Of a stretch of DNA of 64,000 nucleotides, positions 1 through 8,738 are shown piece by piece. The position numbers and the translations under genes are program-made. The stretch lies in the NCBI GenBank assembly GCA_008682415.1, contig VANK01000007.1, forward strand, positions 268,696 to 332,695. The letters are read 5' to 3'. Source of the DNA: Acidobacteria bacterium AB60 (GTDB lineage Bacteria > Acidobacteriota > Terriglobia > Terriglobales > Acidobacteriaceae). The first letter of the stretch is position 1; every line of letters starts with the position of its first letter. The notes beneath the pieces were generated by a model, which worked only from the letters and a program-made list of their open reading frames with translations, was not told the origin of the DNA and did not search any database.

Positions 1-68
1 ACGGCCGTTCCACAGCCAAAGAGCACGAGGATGAAGGTGCCCACAAATTCAGCGAAGTACTTGTTCAT
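1..68 (-). CDS. MIP/aquaporin family channel, N-terminal fragment (runs off the window)
   Basis: Only the first 22 codons lie in the window, read from an ATG at 68 towards base 1. The peptide MNKYFAEFVGTFILVLFGCG matches the first transmembrane helix of the aquaporin/glycerol facilitator family, where an AEFxGTFxLVxxGCG-type start is characteristic. A GGAG sits just upstream of the ATG on the minus strand. The product would be an inner-membrane water or small-solute channel. The NPA motifs that would separate aquaporin from glycerol facilitator lie outside the window. Confidence 0.7.
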   Translation of the reverse strand, partial: MNKYFAEFVGTFILVLFGCGTA

Positions 69-338
69 GACAGCTCCTTTTTTTCAACGTTGCCGGCGCC
101 CCCGCGCCGGGAAGACAAGTGACTGTGGCCCGCCGAATGTGAGACTTAGGGACCGAAACCAGGGAGGACGAGCCGCAAAGGAAGCCGCCCGGAGTGTGGC
201 AGAGCCCGCCGCAACAGTCAAGCAAATCCTTCGTCGAATTCCCTAGGGGCCGGATCTCGAAAAAGTGCTGTCACGTATGGACGGGAAACCCATCTAAAGA
301 TCTAGGTCCTGCTCCCCGGAGGCTCGCCCGCTATCCCT

Positions 339-1538
339 ATGCATTTGCCGAAGCTTGAACGCCGACCCGAACTCGACGCTCTCCGCGGGCTCTTCCTCGT
401 GTGGATGACGATTACGCACCTTCCCACGCGATTCAGCGACTTTGTGAACCAGCCGCTGGGGTTCATCTCGTCGGCGGAGGGTTTTGTCTTCATCTCCGCC
501 CTGCTGGTGGGACGGCTTTACTTTCGCGATCTGCTGCAGGACCCGGGCGGGGTTCGCGTCAAGCTATGGCGGCGCTCGCTGAAGATCTATGCCTACCACC
601 TGCTCATGCTGGCGCTCGCTTTCACCGTGGTGGCGCAGATTGCGATCCACACCCACAAAGCCGCGCTCATGAACCTGCTGAGCTTCTACTTTGCGCACCC
701 GTTTGTGGCGATTGCGGGATCGGTGCTGCTGCTGTATTGCCCGCCGCTGCTGGATATTCTGCCGATGTACGTCACGTTTCTGGCGTTCACCCCGGTGGTG
801 CTGACGGCGGCGGTGCGCTTCGGGTGGAAGTGGATTCTTTTCGCCAGCTGCACGGTGTGGCTTCTGGCCCAGTTTGGTCTGCGCGACGTGGTACACAACT
901 GGATCGTGCATGTCACCCATCTCGGGATCCCGCTGCAGGAGTCTGGCGCGTTCAATCTTTTCGCGTGGCAGATGGTGTGGACCGCGGGCATGTGGCTGGG
1001 GGCCCGTTCGGCGGTGGCGTCGGTGCCCCTGAATCGCATCCCCGGGTGGCTTGCGGGGGTCTCGGCTGCGGTGTGCGTGTTCTTTATCGGGGTTCGATTC
1101 GCCTGGTTTGGACCGCACTACACGACCCAGGCATTCGGGATGCACCTGGATAAGTGGCAGATCGGCCCGCTGCGGGTGATCAACCTGGTGGCGTTTACGC
1201 TGCTTGTTTACTGGGCGCGCAAGTACATCCTGCGGGTGATCGCGATCGAGCCGTTTCTTACTCTGGGAAAGGCTTCGCTGCGGGTGTTTTGCGCGCATAT
1301 CGTGTTCGTGTTTGCGGGGCTCACGATGCTTTACGGGAACTTCAACGCCGACGGGCTGGATCAACTCCACGGCATTCCCGCCATCGCTTTGCTGGCATGC
1401 ACCTTCGCTTCGCTGATTTGGCTGGCGTCCAACGAGGTCCGCAGCAAACGGGCCGAAAAGGAGAAGCGCCGGGCCGCGGAAGCCCTGGCCCGCCAGCATG
1501 CCGAAGCGTCTCCTGAACTGGCGCGCACCGGCACCTAG
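339..1538 (+). CDS. OpgC-family integral membrane protein
   Basis: A 399-residue polytopic membrane protein. It opens with a short cytoplasmic stretch carrying RRPELDALRGLFLVWMTITH, the arginine-rich LDxLRGxxLxxMxxxHLP signature of OpgC proteins (PF10129), followed by about ten hydrophobic segments and a charged Lys/Arg/Ala-rich tail from about residue 365. OpgC succinylates periplasmic glucans in Proteobacteria and belongs to the wider acyltransferase-3 superfamily. In Acidobacteriota the substrate is unknown, so an envelope-glycan acyltransferase is inferred. The ATG at 339 begins the conserved N-terminus, but no good Shine-Dalgarno is seen directly before it (a GGAGG lies about 20 bases upstream). 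No opgG or opgH homologue is nearby. Confidence 0.8.
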   Translation: MHLPKLERRPELDALRGLFLVWMTITHLPTRFSDFVNQPLGFISSAEGFVFISALLVGRLYFRDLLQDPGGVRVKLWRRSLKIYAYHLLMLALAFTVVAQIAIHTHKAALMNLLSFYFAHPFVAIAGSVLLLYCPPLLDILPMYVTFLAFTPVVLTAAVRFGWKWILFASCTVWLLAQFGLRDVVHNWIVHVTHLGIPLQESGAFNLFAWQMVWTAGMWLGARSAVASVPLNRIPGWLAGVSAAVCVFFIGVRFAWFGPHYTTQAFGMHLDKWQIGPLRVINLVAFTLLVYWARKYILRVIAIEPFLTLGKASLRVFCAHIVFVFAGLTMLYGNFNADGLDQLHGIPAIALLACTFASLIWLASNEVRSKRAEKEKRRAAEALARQHAEASPELARTGT

Positions 1539-1699
1539 GGCACCGGAGGCGCGAAGGAGCGGCCGGACCTGTGCCCGGACGACAGACCTTGAATCGGCGT
1601 CGGTACGATACTCCTGGGCGCAATGCATGACTTCGTCACTTTTTTGCTTCCCGAGGCGAGGGGCATTGCCGAGAATGGTGGAACCGACCAGGAGGAAGC

Positions 1700-3724
1700 A
1701 TGCGCGCAGGGATCGTCGTACTGTTGGCTGCCATGGGAGTGGGCGCGGCGGCGCAGAACAACCCCGCCTCAAAGAGCGTTGAGAGGGGAGACATGGATCG
1801 GAGCGCGGCTCCGTGCGACAACTTCTACGAGTTCGCCAACGGCACATGGCGCGCCCAGAATCCGATTCCCGCATCGATGCAGCGCTGGAGCCGCCGCTGG
1901 CAGGCGGGCGAGCAAAATAAGGATCGACTGCGCACCATCCTCGATGATCTTTCCTCGTCCGAACATCCCAAGGGAACGCCTGCGCAATTGACGGGGGACT
2001 TCTACGCCGCGTGCACCAACGTGAAGGCCGTCGATGAGGCTGGCGTCGCGCCGCTGAAGGCCTCACTCGCCGCCATTGACGCCATGCACGATGCTGCCGG
2101 GCTGCAGGAGGAGATTCGGCAACTGCACGCCGTCGGTGTCTTTGTGCCCTTTGGGTTCAATTCGGCGCAGAACCAGCATGACCCTGCCAACATGATTGCC
2201 GACGTGGGGGCGGCCGGCCTGGGGCTGCCCGATCGCGACTACTACCTGAAGCCGGACCAGCGTTTTGCCGACGCGCGCGCGGGATACCTTCAGTACATCG
2301 CAAAGATCTTTACGCTGGCGGGCTCTCCGGAGGCGGAAGCCAAGTCGGCCGCCACGACGGTGATGGATTTTGAGACGGCGCTGGCCAAGGCTTCCCTCGA
2401 TAACGTGGCGCTCCGCGATCCCAGCGCCACCGATCACCTGATGGACTACGCGGGGCTGGAGAAGATGACGCCGCATTTTGACTGGACCGCCTATTTGAAG
2501 TCTGCCGGCGTGGCTGCGGGCGTGGTGAACGTGGATCAGCCGCTGTTTCTGGCTGAGTTCGAGAGGCAGCTTACCAAAACTCCGCTGGCGCAATGGAAGA
2601 TCTACCTCAGGTGGCAGGTCCTCAACAACGCAGCGGATACCTTGTCGCAGCCGTTTGTGGACGCGCATTTCGAGTTCTATCAGAAGCAACTGGCGGGGGT
2701 AGGCGAGCTTAAGCCGCGCGGGACCCGCTGCGCTGAGTTGACCGACGGGCTGCTGGGCGAGGCGCTCGGACAGGAGTATGTGAAGAGATACTTTCCGCCC
2801 GAGGCCAAGGATCGCGCCAAAACCATGGTGAACAACATTCTGGCGGCCATGCATGACACGATCCAGGGGCTCGACTGGATGGCTCCGGCGACCAAACAGA
2901 AGGCGCTCGAGAAGCTCGCGGCGGTGCGGGTGAAAGTTGGCTATCCGGATAAGTGGAAGGACTACTCCAGCGTGAAGATTGAGCGCGGCGACTTCTTCGG
3001 CGACACGATCGCAGCATCGCGGTTCCTGGTGGCCGACGATCGGGGCAGGATCAACAAGCCGGTGGACCGCAGCCTGTGGGGGATGACGCCGCCGACATCG
3101 GACGCCTACTACAACCCGACGATGAATGAGATCGTGTTTCCGGCCGGAATTCTGCAGCCCCCGGCGTTCAGCCTTCAGAACGTGGACGCGGTCAATTACG
3201 GCGCGATTGGCGTGGTCATCGGGCACGAGATATCGCATGGATTTGACGACCAGGGAGCGCAGTACAGCGCGAGTGGCGCGCTGGACAACTGGTGGACCGC
3301 CGAGGACCTCAAGAAGTTCCAGGCCAAGACCGCGTGCGTGGTGAAGCAATTTGATGGTTACCGGATCGATGGCCCTGAGGACATTCACATCAACGGCAAG
3401 CTGGTTCTGGGCGAATCCATCGGCGACCTGGCGGGGCTCAAGATCGCGTACCTGGCGTTCAAGAAGACGCCTCAGGGGCAATCGACCGAGCTGATCGACG
3501 GACTGACGCCCGATCAGCAGTTCTTCATCGCCTGGGGGCAGTTCCGCGGCGACGAAACGCGGGTTGAGACCCAGAAGATGATGGTGCAGGGCGATCCGCA
3601 TCCGGTCGCGAAGTATCGCGTGGTGGGGCCGGTCTCGAACTTCCCGCCGTTTGCCGAAGCGTTCCAGTGCAAGGCCGGAGCAGCGATGGTGCGGCCGGAG
3701 TCGGAGCGCTGCGTGGTCTGGTAA
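1700..3724 (+). CDS. Secreted M13 (neprilysin-like) zinc metallopeptidase
   Basis: A 674-residue protein with a short N-terminal signal peptide (cleavage near residue 19, after AAAQ) and then the M13 N-terminal domain (about 30-420). The catalytic domain contains VVIGHEISHGFDDQG, in which HEISH (His509, Glu510, His513) supplies two zinc ligands and the catalytic base. GESIGDLAG about 60 residues later supplies the third ligand, a Glu. The protein ends in ESERCVVW, resembling the CxxW-type end of the family. Length is normal for bacterial M13 enzymes. It should degrade oligopeptides in the periplasm or outside the cell. An AGGAGG at 1690-1695 precedes the ATG. It stands alone between an OpgC-like gene and a two-component system. 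Confidence 0.95.
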   Translation: MRAGIVVLLAAMGVGAAAQNNPASKSVERGDMDRSAAPCDNFYEFANGTWRAQNPIPASMQRWSRRWQAGEQNKDRLRTILDDLSSSEHPKGTPAQLTGDFYAACTNVKAVDEAGVAPLKASLAAIDAMHDAAGLQEEIRQLHAVGVFVPFGFNSAQNQHDPANMIADVGAAGLGLPDRDYYLKPDQRFADARAGYLQYIAKIFTLAGSPEAEAKSAATTVMDFETALAKASLDNVALRDPSATDHLMDYAGLEKMTPHFDWTAYLKSAGVAAGVVNVDQPLFLAEFERQLTKTPLAQWKIYLRWQVLNNAADTLSQPFVDAHFEFYQKQLAGVGELKPRGTRCAELTDGLLGEALGQEYVKRYFPPEAKDRAKTMVNNILAAMHDTIQGLDWMAPATKQKALEKLAAVRVKVGYPDKWKDYSSVKIERGDFFGDTIAASRFLVADDRGRINKPVDRSLWGMTPPTSDAYYNPTMNEIVFPAGILQPPAFSLQNVDAVNYGAIGVVIGHEISHGFDDQGAQYSASGALDNWWTAEDLKKFQAKTACVVKQFDGYRIDGPEDIHINGKLVLGESIGDLAGLKIAYLAFKKTPQGQSTELIDGLTPDQQFFIAWGQFRGDETRVETQKMMVQGDPHPVAKYRVVGPVSNFPPFAEAFQCKAGAAMVRPESERCVVW

Positions 3725-3911
3725 CGGCACCTATCACGGCGCGGAGGAGGCCGGCGACAGGACCGCGTAGAACCAGCAACTTCCGGGCTGTTCGGCATGC
3801 CATTTTCACGGAAACTTTGCAATTTATTTGCCTCCATGAATTACTCTGTTCACGATTCCAGGCGGCCATCGCATCCCCGAAATTCAACGGCCGCCGGGCG
3901 AGGCAGACCGG

Positions 3912-4610
3912 TTGAGCCAATCTATTTTCGTTCTGGAAGACGATCCGGACATTTCGCGGCTGGTGCAGCATCATCTTGAAGCGGCAGGATTTACGGTCAA
4001 ACCCTACCTGACTCCCGCGAATATCATTCCCGACGCCGAACGCCAGCCACCGGCGGTCTTCCTGCTCGATATCATGGTCCCCGGCGGTGACGGACTCGAC
4101 GTGTGCCGGCGTCTTCGTGCGAACGCGGCGCTCTCGACGATTCCGATCATCTTTCTGACCGCCCGCGCCACGGAGAACGATCGCGTGTTGGGACTCGAGC
4201 TGGGCGCAGACGACTACATCACCAAGCCCTTCGCCACGCGCGAGCTGGTGGCCCGGGTCAAGGCGGTCCTAAGGCGGTTTGAGCGGCCCACCTCACCCTC
4301 GGTGATTCGTTTCGAAGAGGTGGTGATTGATGCCAACGCCATGCAGCTCACGGTGCGCGGCGAGCTGACGACGACCACCGCCACGGAGTTCCGCCTGCTG
4401 GACTATCTCGCCCGCCATCCTGGACGCGTTTACAGCCGCGACCATCTTCTGGACGCCGTGTGGGGCGACGCGCGCTTCGTGACGCCGCGCTCTGTGGACG
4501 TTTACGTGCGCCGCATCCGGGAGAAGATTGAGATTGACCCGGAGAACCCGCGGTACCTGAAGACCGTGCGGGGAGCCGGATATAGGTTCGAGATCCCCAA
4601 AGGCGAGTGA
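3912..4610 (+). CDS. OmpR/PhoB-family response regulator
   Basis: A 232-residue response regulator. The receiver domain (about 5-118) has an acidic pocket LEDDPD, phosphoacceptor Asp53 in LLDIMVPGGDG, the switch Thr in FLTARA and the conserved Lys in ITKPFA. The OmpR-type winged-helix domain (about 135-230) shows LTATEFRLL-like and VDVYVRRIREKI motifs that contact DNA. The start is a TTG, chosen because it gives the family's usual start just before the first beta strand. The histidine kinase follows 154 bases downstream in the same direction. The set resembles PhoB/PhoR phosphate control, but no pst or phoU gene is adjacent, and the orphan pstS is 9.5 kb away. Confidence 0.92.
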   Translation: MSQSIFVLEDDPDISRLVQHHLEAAGFTVKPYLTPANIIPDAERQPPAVFLLDIMVPGGDGLDVCRRLRANAALSTIPIIFLTARATENDRVLGLELGADDYITKPFATRELVARVKAVLRRFERPTSPSVIRFEEVVIDANAMQLTVRGELTTTTATEFRLLDYLARHPGRVYSRDHLLDAVWGDARFVTPRSVDVYVRRIREKIEIDPENPRYLKTVRGAGYRFEIPKGE

Positions 4611-4763
4611 GCCGGCGTACTCGGGGCGCACGGCCGATCGGACTCCAGCATCCTCATTTCACGAGCTGATTGCTGAAGCCAGAGCCTGCCTCTGAGTTCA
4701 GCCCGATTTCGAGTCGGAGGATGAGTTCCCGCCAATTCCGGATTCCTGAAGGAGAGCGCTCCG

Positions 4764-6146
4764 GTGACCCGCAAAGTTTTCACAAAGCTGCTGGGACTGT
4801 TCGTCCTGCTGCTGGTGTTTCACACCGCGGTCATGGAGATCGTGTTTCGGCAGTTCATGCAGTCTTCGCCCGGCGGCTCTCTGAACAGCTTTGGCCGCGA
4901 AGCGCTCCTTTCCGGGCTGATCGCGCTGGTAGTGGCTATTCCGGTTGCGGCCTGGGCAGCGGTGCGCATCATGAATCGCCTGGACCTGGTGGTGACGTTT
5001 GCGCGTCGGATTGCGGACGGCGACCTGAGCGCGCGGCTGGACCAGACCAGCCACGACGAGCTCTCCGCCATGGAGGCCGCGCTCAACCAGACCGCCGAGC
5101 GTCTGGGCCAGAGCTTTGCCGAGATCGAGAGCCGGCGCCAGGAACTGGCGGCAATGCTCGATTCCATGCAGGAAGCTGTGGTGGCGGTTACGGTCGACGG
5201 ACAGGTGGCGTGGTCGAACACCGTGATGCAGCGCATGGCCGGAACGCAAATCCGGGTGGGCCGTCCGCTGGCTCATTCGGTGCGCGATCCCGACTTGCTG
5301 GCCTGCGTGAAAGGAGCGCTGGAGCAGGGCGCGGTGCGATCCGGGCGCGCCAGCACGCTCGCCCCGGGCCGTATCTTCGATATCAGCGCCGCGCCTCTGC
5401 CGGCGGGCGGTGCTCTGGCGGTGCTTCACGATGTGACCCGGATTGAGATCGCCGAGCGCTCCCGCCGCGATTTCATCGCCAACGTCAGCCACGAACTGCG
5501 GACTCCGCTGACTTCGATCCAGGGATATGTCGAGACCCTGATGGAAGACACGGGCGCCAGCCCCGATACCACGCGCGAGTTCCTTGGAATCATTCAGAAG
5601 AGCGCGCGGCGCATGAACCGTCTCACGGAGGATCTGCTCGCACTGGCCGGGGTCGAGAGCCCCGATTACAAGCTCGCGCGGCAACCCATTCGCGCCAGCG
5701 ACCTGCTTGAAGACGCGACCGAGTCACTGGGGGGGATTGTGGGCGATTCCGGGATGGAGCTGGACCGAGCCCAGGCGCCGGACGCGTTCGTGCTGGCGGA
5801 TCCCGACGCGATGAACCAGGTCTTCGGGAACCTGATTGAGAATGCCACGAAGTACGGAAAGTCCGGCGGCCGCATCCGGCTCGGCGCGCAGCTCGGGGAA
5901 GAGTACGTGGAGTTCTATGTCCAGGACTTTGGGCCGGGCATTGCGTCCGAGCATCTCGGCCGGATCTTCGAGCGCTTTTATCGCGTGGACAAGGCTCGTT
6001 CCCGAGAGTCTGGCGGGACCGGTCTGGGATTGGCCATTGTGAAGCACATCGTGCAGGCCCATGGCGGCCGGGTGCGCGCCGAGAGCGAACTGGGCGGGGG
6101 CTCTACCTTCTTCTTTACACTGCCTTTAGCGCCCACCTCCGCCTGA
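4764..6146 (+). CDS. PhoR-like sensor histidine kinase (HAMP-PAS-HisKA-HATPase)
   Basis: A 460-residue membrane kinase. Two transmembrane helices (about 8-28 and 48-68) enclose a very short external loop, which argues against a large periplasmic ligand domain. A HAMP linker (66-120) and a PAS-like segment (about 128-225) follow. The HisKA box VSHELRTPLT carries phosphoacceptor His243. The ATPase domain shows the N box (NLIENATKYG), the G1 box (DFGPGI) and the G2 box (GTGLGLAIVKHI). This PhoR-like order and the short loop fit the upstream OmpR-type regulator as its partner. The start is a GTG with GGAGAGC upstream. Phosphate sensing is inferred from architecture only. Confidence 0.92.
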   Translation: MTRKVFTKLLGLFVLLLVFHTAVMEIVFRQFMQSSPGGSLNSFGREALLSGLIALVVAIPVAAWAAVRIMNRLDLVVTFARRIADGDLSARLDQTSHDELSAMEAALNQTAERLGQSFAEIESRRQELAAMLDSMQEAVVAVTVDGQVAWSNTVMQRMAGTQIRVGRPLAHSVRDPDLLACVKGALEQGAVRSGRASTLAPGRIFDISAAPLPAGGALAVLHDVTRIEIAERSRRDFIANVSHELRTPLTSIQGYVETLMEDTGASPDTTREFLGIIQKSARRMNRLTEDLLALAGVESPDYKLARQPIRASDLLEDATESLGGIVGDSGMELDRAQAPDAFVLADPDAMNQVFGNLIENATKYGKSGGRIRLGAQLGEEYVEFYVQDFGPGIASEHLGRIFERFYRVDKARSRESGGTGLGLAIVKHIVQAHGGRVRAESELGGGSTFFFTLPLAPTSA

Positions 6147-6191
6147 TCACCTTTCGCTCTTCTTGTCCAGCAACTGCGTCGAATGCTCGCC

Positions 6192-6220
6192 TTGAAAGTG
6201 TGACCCAAGTCACCTATTCG
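6192..6220 (+). promoter_or_regulatory. Putative promoter with a CRP/FNR-like palindrome in its spacer
   Basis: TTGAAA (6192-6197) and TATTCG (6215-6220) are separated by 17 bases. Nearly the whole spacer is TGTGACCCAAGTCACC (6199-6214), which fits the CRP/FNR-family pattern TGTGA-N6-TCACA at nine of ten positions. A regulator bound there would cover RNA polymerase contacts, suggesting repression. A start of transcription near 6227 would give a leader of about 245 bases before the small gene at 6473. The palindrome is seen directly; promoter activity is inferred. Confidence 0.5.
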
Positions 6221-6226
6221 GGGTAT

Positions 6227-6450
6227 GTCGCAGCCCGTCTGCATTGATTAACGTTGCTTCATCCCGGTGATTCACTCTCACCAGTACGACTCGGTTTGGG
6301 GTGCTGAAGAGTGAAAACGGCCTAGGACGCAAGACCGGGAGGCACCATTATCTCTAGACCCTATGCCGCGGGCCGGGGAACTCGGAAGCTCCGGTCCTAA
6401 CTTAGATCACCCCATAGCCGCGCGGCGTTCACTCGCCGCGCGCTCTATTC
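6227..6450 (+). ncRNA. Candidate structured leader RNA or small RNA, unidentified
   Basis: A 326-base gene-free interval contains several stable elements in a row. These are CACTCT-CACC (6273-6282) pairing with GGTG-CTGA-AGAGTG (6300-6313), GGGCCGGGG (6370-6378) pairing with CTCCGGTCC (6389-6397), an outer CTATG/CATAG pairing (6361-6365 with 6413-6417), and a 9-bp hairpin (6419-6427 with 6434-6442). The stretch GGACGCAAGACC (6324-6335) recalls the GACGCAAAGCC core of c-di-GMP-I riboswitches, but the flanking stems do not fit that fold. No known class could be assigned. It may be a regulatory leader for the gene at 6473 or an independent RNA. Confidence 0.4.
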
Positions 6451-6472
6451 GCAAGTCAACGAGAGGCACACG

Positions 6473-6658
6473 ATGCATGTTCCTGCCCTGATTGAACGCG
6501 TTATGGTTCGCCGCCGAAGCGGCATCTTCCTGGTCACGCGCGTCGATCATCAGCGCCAGGTGGCGAGCGTCATTCCCCTCAATGGTTTCGATCCCGCCAT
6601 CGAAGTTCCTTTCACGGAACTGCTGCCCTGCGCCGCGGAACACGAAAAGACCGCCTGA
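6473..6658 (+). CDS. Small conserved-looking protein of unknown function (61 residues)
   Basis: A short reading frame with good codon bias for this genome (mostly G or C at third positions) and a GAGAGG seven bases before the ATG. The protein is soluble, with a predicted beta-rich pattern (RRSGIFLVTRVDHQRQVASV) and no Cys, membrane segment or motif that I recognise. It is preceded by the CRP-like promoter and the structured leader, so its expression is probably regulated. It is followed by the convergent lipase gene. An overlapping longer frame from 6492 has poorer composition and was not preferred. Confidence 0.55.
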   Translation: MHVPALIERVMVRRRSGIFLVTRVDHQRQVASVIPLNGFDPAIEVPFTELLPCAAEHEKTA

Positions 6659-6684
6659 TCCTCCTCTGGCGAGGGCGCCCTCTC

Positions 6685-7521
6685 TCATCCGTTCAGGCAC
6701 TTCGCATCGATCGGATACTTCGCTTCCTGTCCAATCAGCTTTGCCAACATGTGGAAGTACGACAGGATGGAGTGCTCGCATCCCAGCTCGAACTTCAGTT
6801 CCGGCGGAGGCACCAGCTCCGTCTCGTCTCCCACATGGAAGTAGAACAGCGGCGGCGGCGTCTTGGGCACGATGTCCAGCCGGTTCGCCACCCGGAACGC
6901 ATCCTGTACCACGTGGTTGAACAGGTTGTGGAAGCTCAGGTCTCCAACCCTGGGGCTGGCGAGCGTGTACAACGTGACGGGGAACCGGGTGTTTACCGCC
7001 ATGTCCAGGGCCAGCAGCGTGGCCAAGGCCGCGCCCAGGCTATGGCCGCTGATGGTGATCTTCGCGGAGGCCGCAAGCAGCGCCACGACGTCATCCATGA
7101 AGGTACCGGAAGGCCCGGGGGTGAGCGAGAACGACAGGTACATGTCAGTGAAGCCGTCCTCGGTCAGGCCTGATCCTTGAACACGGGGAAAGGGCCGGGG
7201 AAGAAACTTGAAGTCCTGCAGCCACTCCCACACGCCCTCCGTTCCGCGAATCGCGATGACGACATCGAGCGGGTCGGCGTCATTCTGCGCGATGATGCCG
7301 ATGGTCGTGCAACCCTTTGCCCGCGCCGGGTTGATATCGGTGGCGAGGTCGTTCGCGTAGATCGTCTTTTGCACGGTGTAGCTCTTGCCGGGAATCACGG
7401 GGGCTCCGGAGCCGGTCACTACGGCTCGTCCGTTCAGATCGGTAGTGGCGGAAATCTTGTTCCAGTTCTCGTAGACAAACTCCACAAACAGACCTGCATT
7501 GATCGCAGACTGAACGTTCAC
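6685..7521 (-). CDS. Class 3 lipase-family alpha/beta hydrolase
   Basis: A 278-residue protein with the lipase class 3 (PF01764) core. VVIAIRGTEG forms the strand and oxyanion region, and ITISGHSLGAALATLLA contains the nucleophile elbow GHSLG with the catalytic Ser. LASPRVGD is the typical block after the nucleophile, and the Asp in NRLDIVPK and a late His (CEHSIL) complete a plausible triad. There is no signal peptide or membrane helix, so it is probably cytoplasmic or leaves by another route. The family hydrolyses acylglycerols or other esters. It stands alone, convergent with the small gene at 6473. Confidence 0.85.
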   Translation of the reverse strand: MNVQSAINAGLFVEFVYENWNKISATTDLNGRAVVTGSGAPVIPGKSYTVQKTIYANDLATDINPARAKGCTTIGIIAQNDADPLDVVIAIRGTEGVWEWLQDFKFLPRPFPRVQGSGLTEDGFTDMYLSFSLTPGPSGTFMDDVVALLAASAKITISGHSLGAALATLLALDMAVNTRFPVTLYTLASPRVGDLSFHNLFNHVVQDAFRVANRLDIVPKTPPPLFYFHVGDETELVPPPELKFELGCEHSILSYFHMLAKLIGQEAKYPIDAKCLNG

Positions 7522-7645
7522 GGGGGATTCTCCTGCCTGGATTGAGGAACAAGACTATTGGGATACAGGGAAGGGGATCGTTGCAAGATTTTTCTTCGGC
7601 GAATCGGGCGCCGGCTATTCCGGGGCGATCCGGCGAGGTTCTACA

Positions 7646-8020
7646 ATGCAGGCGGCCCCTTCCATGAATAAGCGTCCCTATGAAGTCACCGTCGTCAGCT
7701 GGATACTGATCGTTGTCGGCGTTGCCAGCATCGCCATGAATGCTTCAGCGCTGTTGCCTCCGCAGGCGTTCCAGGCCGGCAATCTTGCCATCCTGGGCGT
7801 GCGGCTGCTGGGGATTCTCTGCGCGATCTACATGCTGCGGCGGCGGAACTGGGCTCGCTGGACAGCTCTTGCGTGGATTGCCTTTCACGCGGTGATCGGG
7901 TTTCTCAATTCGGTGGGACAAGGGATCATTCATGCCCTGATCTTTGGTCTCATCGGCCTGGCTCTGCTTCGGTCCGATGTTGGGGCATGGTTCCGCGGGC
8001 GCCCGGCCGATGCAGTCTAG
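7646..8020 (+). CDS. Small four-helix membrane protein, unknown function
   Basis: A 124-residue protein with about four hydrophobic helices (roughly residues 14-36, 44-62, 71-87 and 92-108 by eye) joined by short basic loops such as LRRRNWARW. The pattern resembles small uncharacterised membrane proteins common in Acidobacteriota. An ATG at 7664 is an alternative start, but a GAGG seven bases before the ATG at 7646 supports the longer form. Its stop overlaps the end of the convergent tetR-like gene by four bases. No function can be assigned. Confidence 0.65.
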   Translation: MQAAPSMNKRPYEVTVVSWILIVVGVASIAMNASALLPPQAFQAGNLAILGVRLLGILCAIYMLRRRNWARWTALAWIAFHAVIGFLNSVGQGIIHALIFGLIGLALLRSDVGAWFRGRPADAV

Positions 8021-8667
8021 GAAGGCGTGGTGCTGGGCAGAGACGCGCATGCCCTCAGGTAGGAGCACACGAATAAGACGAGTTCATCGCGCAGTTCCTG
8101 GACGTCCTTATCGCGGGCGCCTGACTCGAGCAAGCGCCGGCTGACTCCCGACATGGCTCCCTGAAGGATGGAAGCTACGACGCGCGGATCCCTCGCGAGC
8201 GGCTCGCGCGCGGACTCCAGCATGGACAGGATGGCCCTGTTCGCCCGCGCTTCCAGGGTGTGCATCAGCCGCGCCCCCTCCACGTCCGAGGCGATCGAAT
8301 AGAGCGCCACGCTGCGGGTTCCATCGCGCATCTTGGCTTCAAGAAAGCCGCGGATCAGGGCCTCGCCCATGGCTTCCAGCGGGCGGCCTTCCTGCTCCTT
8401 GCAAACGCGCTCAATGGCGTCGAGGATCGTATCGAAGTGCCTTCGCAGCACAGCCTGCAAGAGCGATCTCTTATTGGGGAAGTACTGGTAGAGCGTGCCG
8501 ACCGATACGCCTGCCCGCTGTGCAACCCGGGTCGTCGTCAGCCGTTCCTTTCCCAAGTCCAGCAAAACCTGAAGAGTCGCTTCCAGGATGGCGTCCACGC
8601 TGGCGGCGGAACGCGCCTGTACCGGCATTTTGCGCGGGGTTAGTGCTCCTGCGGAACGTTCTAGCAA
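8017..8667 (-). CDS. TetR/AcrR-family transcriptional regulator
   Basis: A 216-residue regulator. The N-terminal TetR DNA-binding domain (about 20-70) reads ILEATLQVLLDLGKERLTT followed by VAQRAGVSVGTLYQYFPNK, the classic helix-turn-helix and its YxYFxxK end. The C-terminal ligand domain is helical and not assignable. The start is a TTG with AGGAG seven bases upstream; the first ATG is 13 codons further in and would trim the pre-HTH arm. The gene is divergent from the aldo-keto reductase with 71 bases between them, so it probably regulates both. Palindromes GAACGTTC (8654-8661) and GGAAGCTTCC (8684-8693) are candidate operators. Confidence 0.9.
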   Translation of the reverse strand: MLERSAGALTPRKMPVQARSAASVDAILEATLQVLLDLGKERLTTTRVAQRAGVSVGTLYQYFPNKRSLLQAVLRRHFDTILDAIERVCKEQEGRPLEAMGEALIRGFLEAKMRDGTRSVALYSIASDVEGARLMHTLEARANRAILSMLESAREPLARDPRVVASILQGAMSGVSRRLLESGARDKDVQELRDELVLFVCSYLRACASLPSTTPS

Positions 8668-8683
8668 ATGCGAACTCCTGACC

Positions 8684-8693
8684 GGAAGCTTCC
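8684..8693. promoter_or_regulatory. Candidate TetR operator in the tetR/AKR divergent region
   Basis: GGAAGCTTCC is a perfect 10-bp palindrome lying 17 bases upstream of the TetR-type gene's TTG start and 46 bases upstream of the aldo-keto reductase start. Short perfect palindromes in such divergent regions are usual TetR targets, but a single 10-mer is weak evidence. Confidence 0.3.
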
Positions 8694-8738
8694 TTCATCA
8701 AACCACCGAAGCTCGATTTCAGGCTACAGGAGCGAGAA

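Noticed and set aside
6227..6450. Leader treated as a c-di-GMP-I (GEMM) riboswitch because of GGACGCAAGACC
   Set aside because: The GAAA-capped stem that should precede GGGACGCAAAGCC and the tetraloop receptor are missing, so the class was not assigned.
6685..7545. Several long plus-strand frames across the lipase gene
   Set aside because: They are shadows of the minus-strand lipase, with no family resemblance and high Arg/Val bias.
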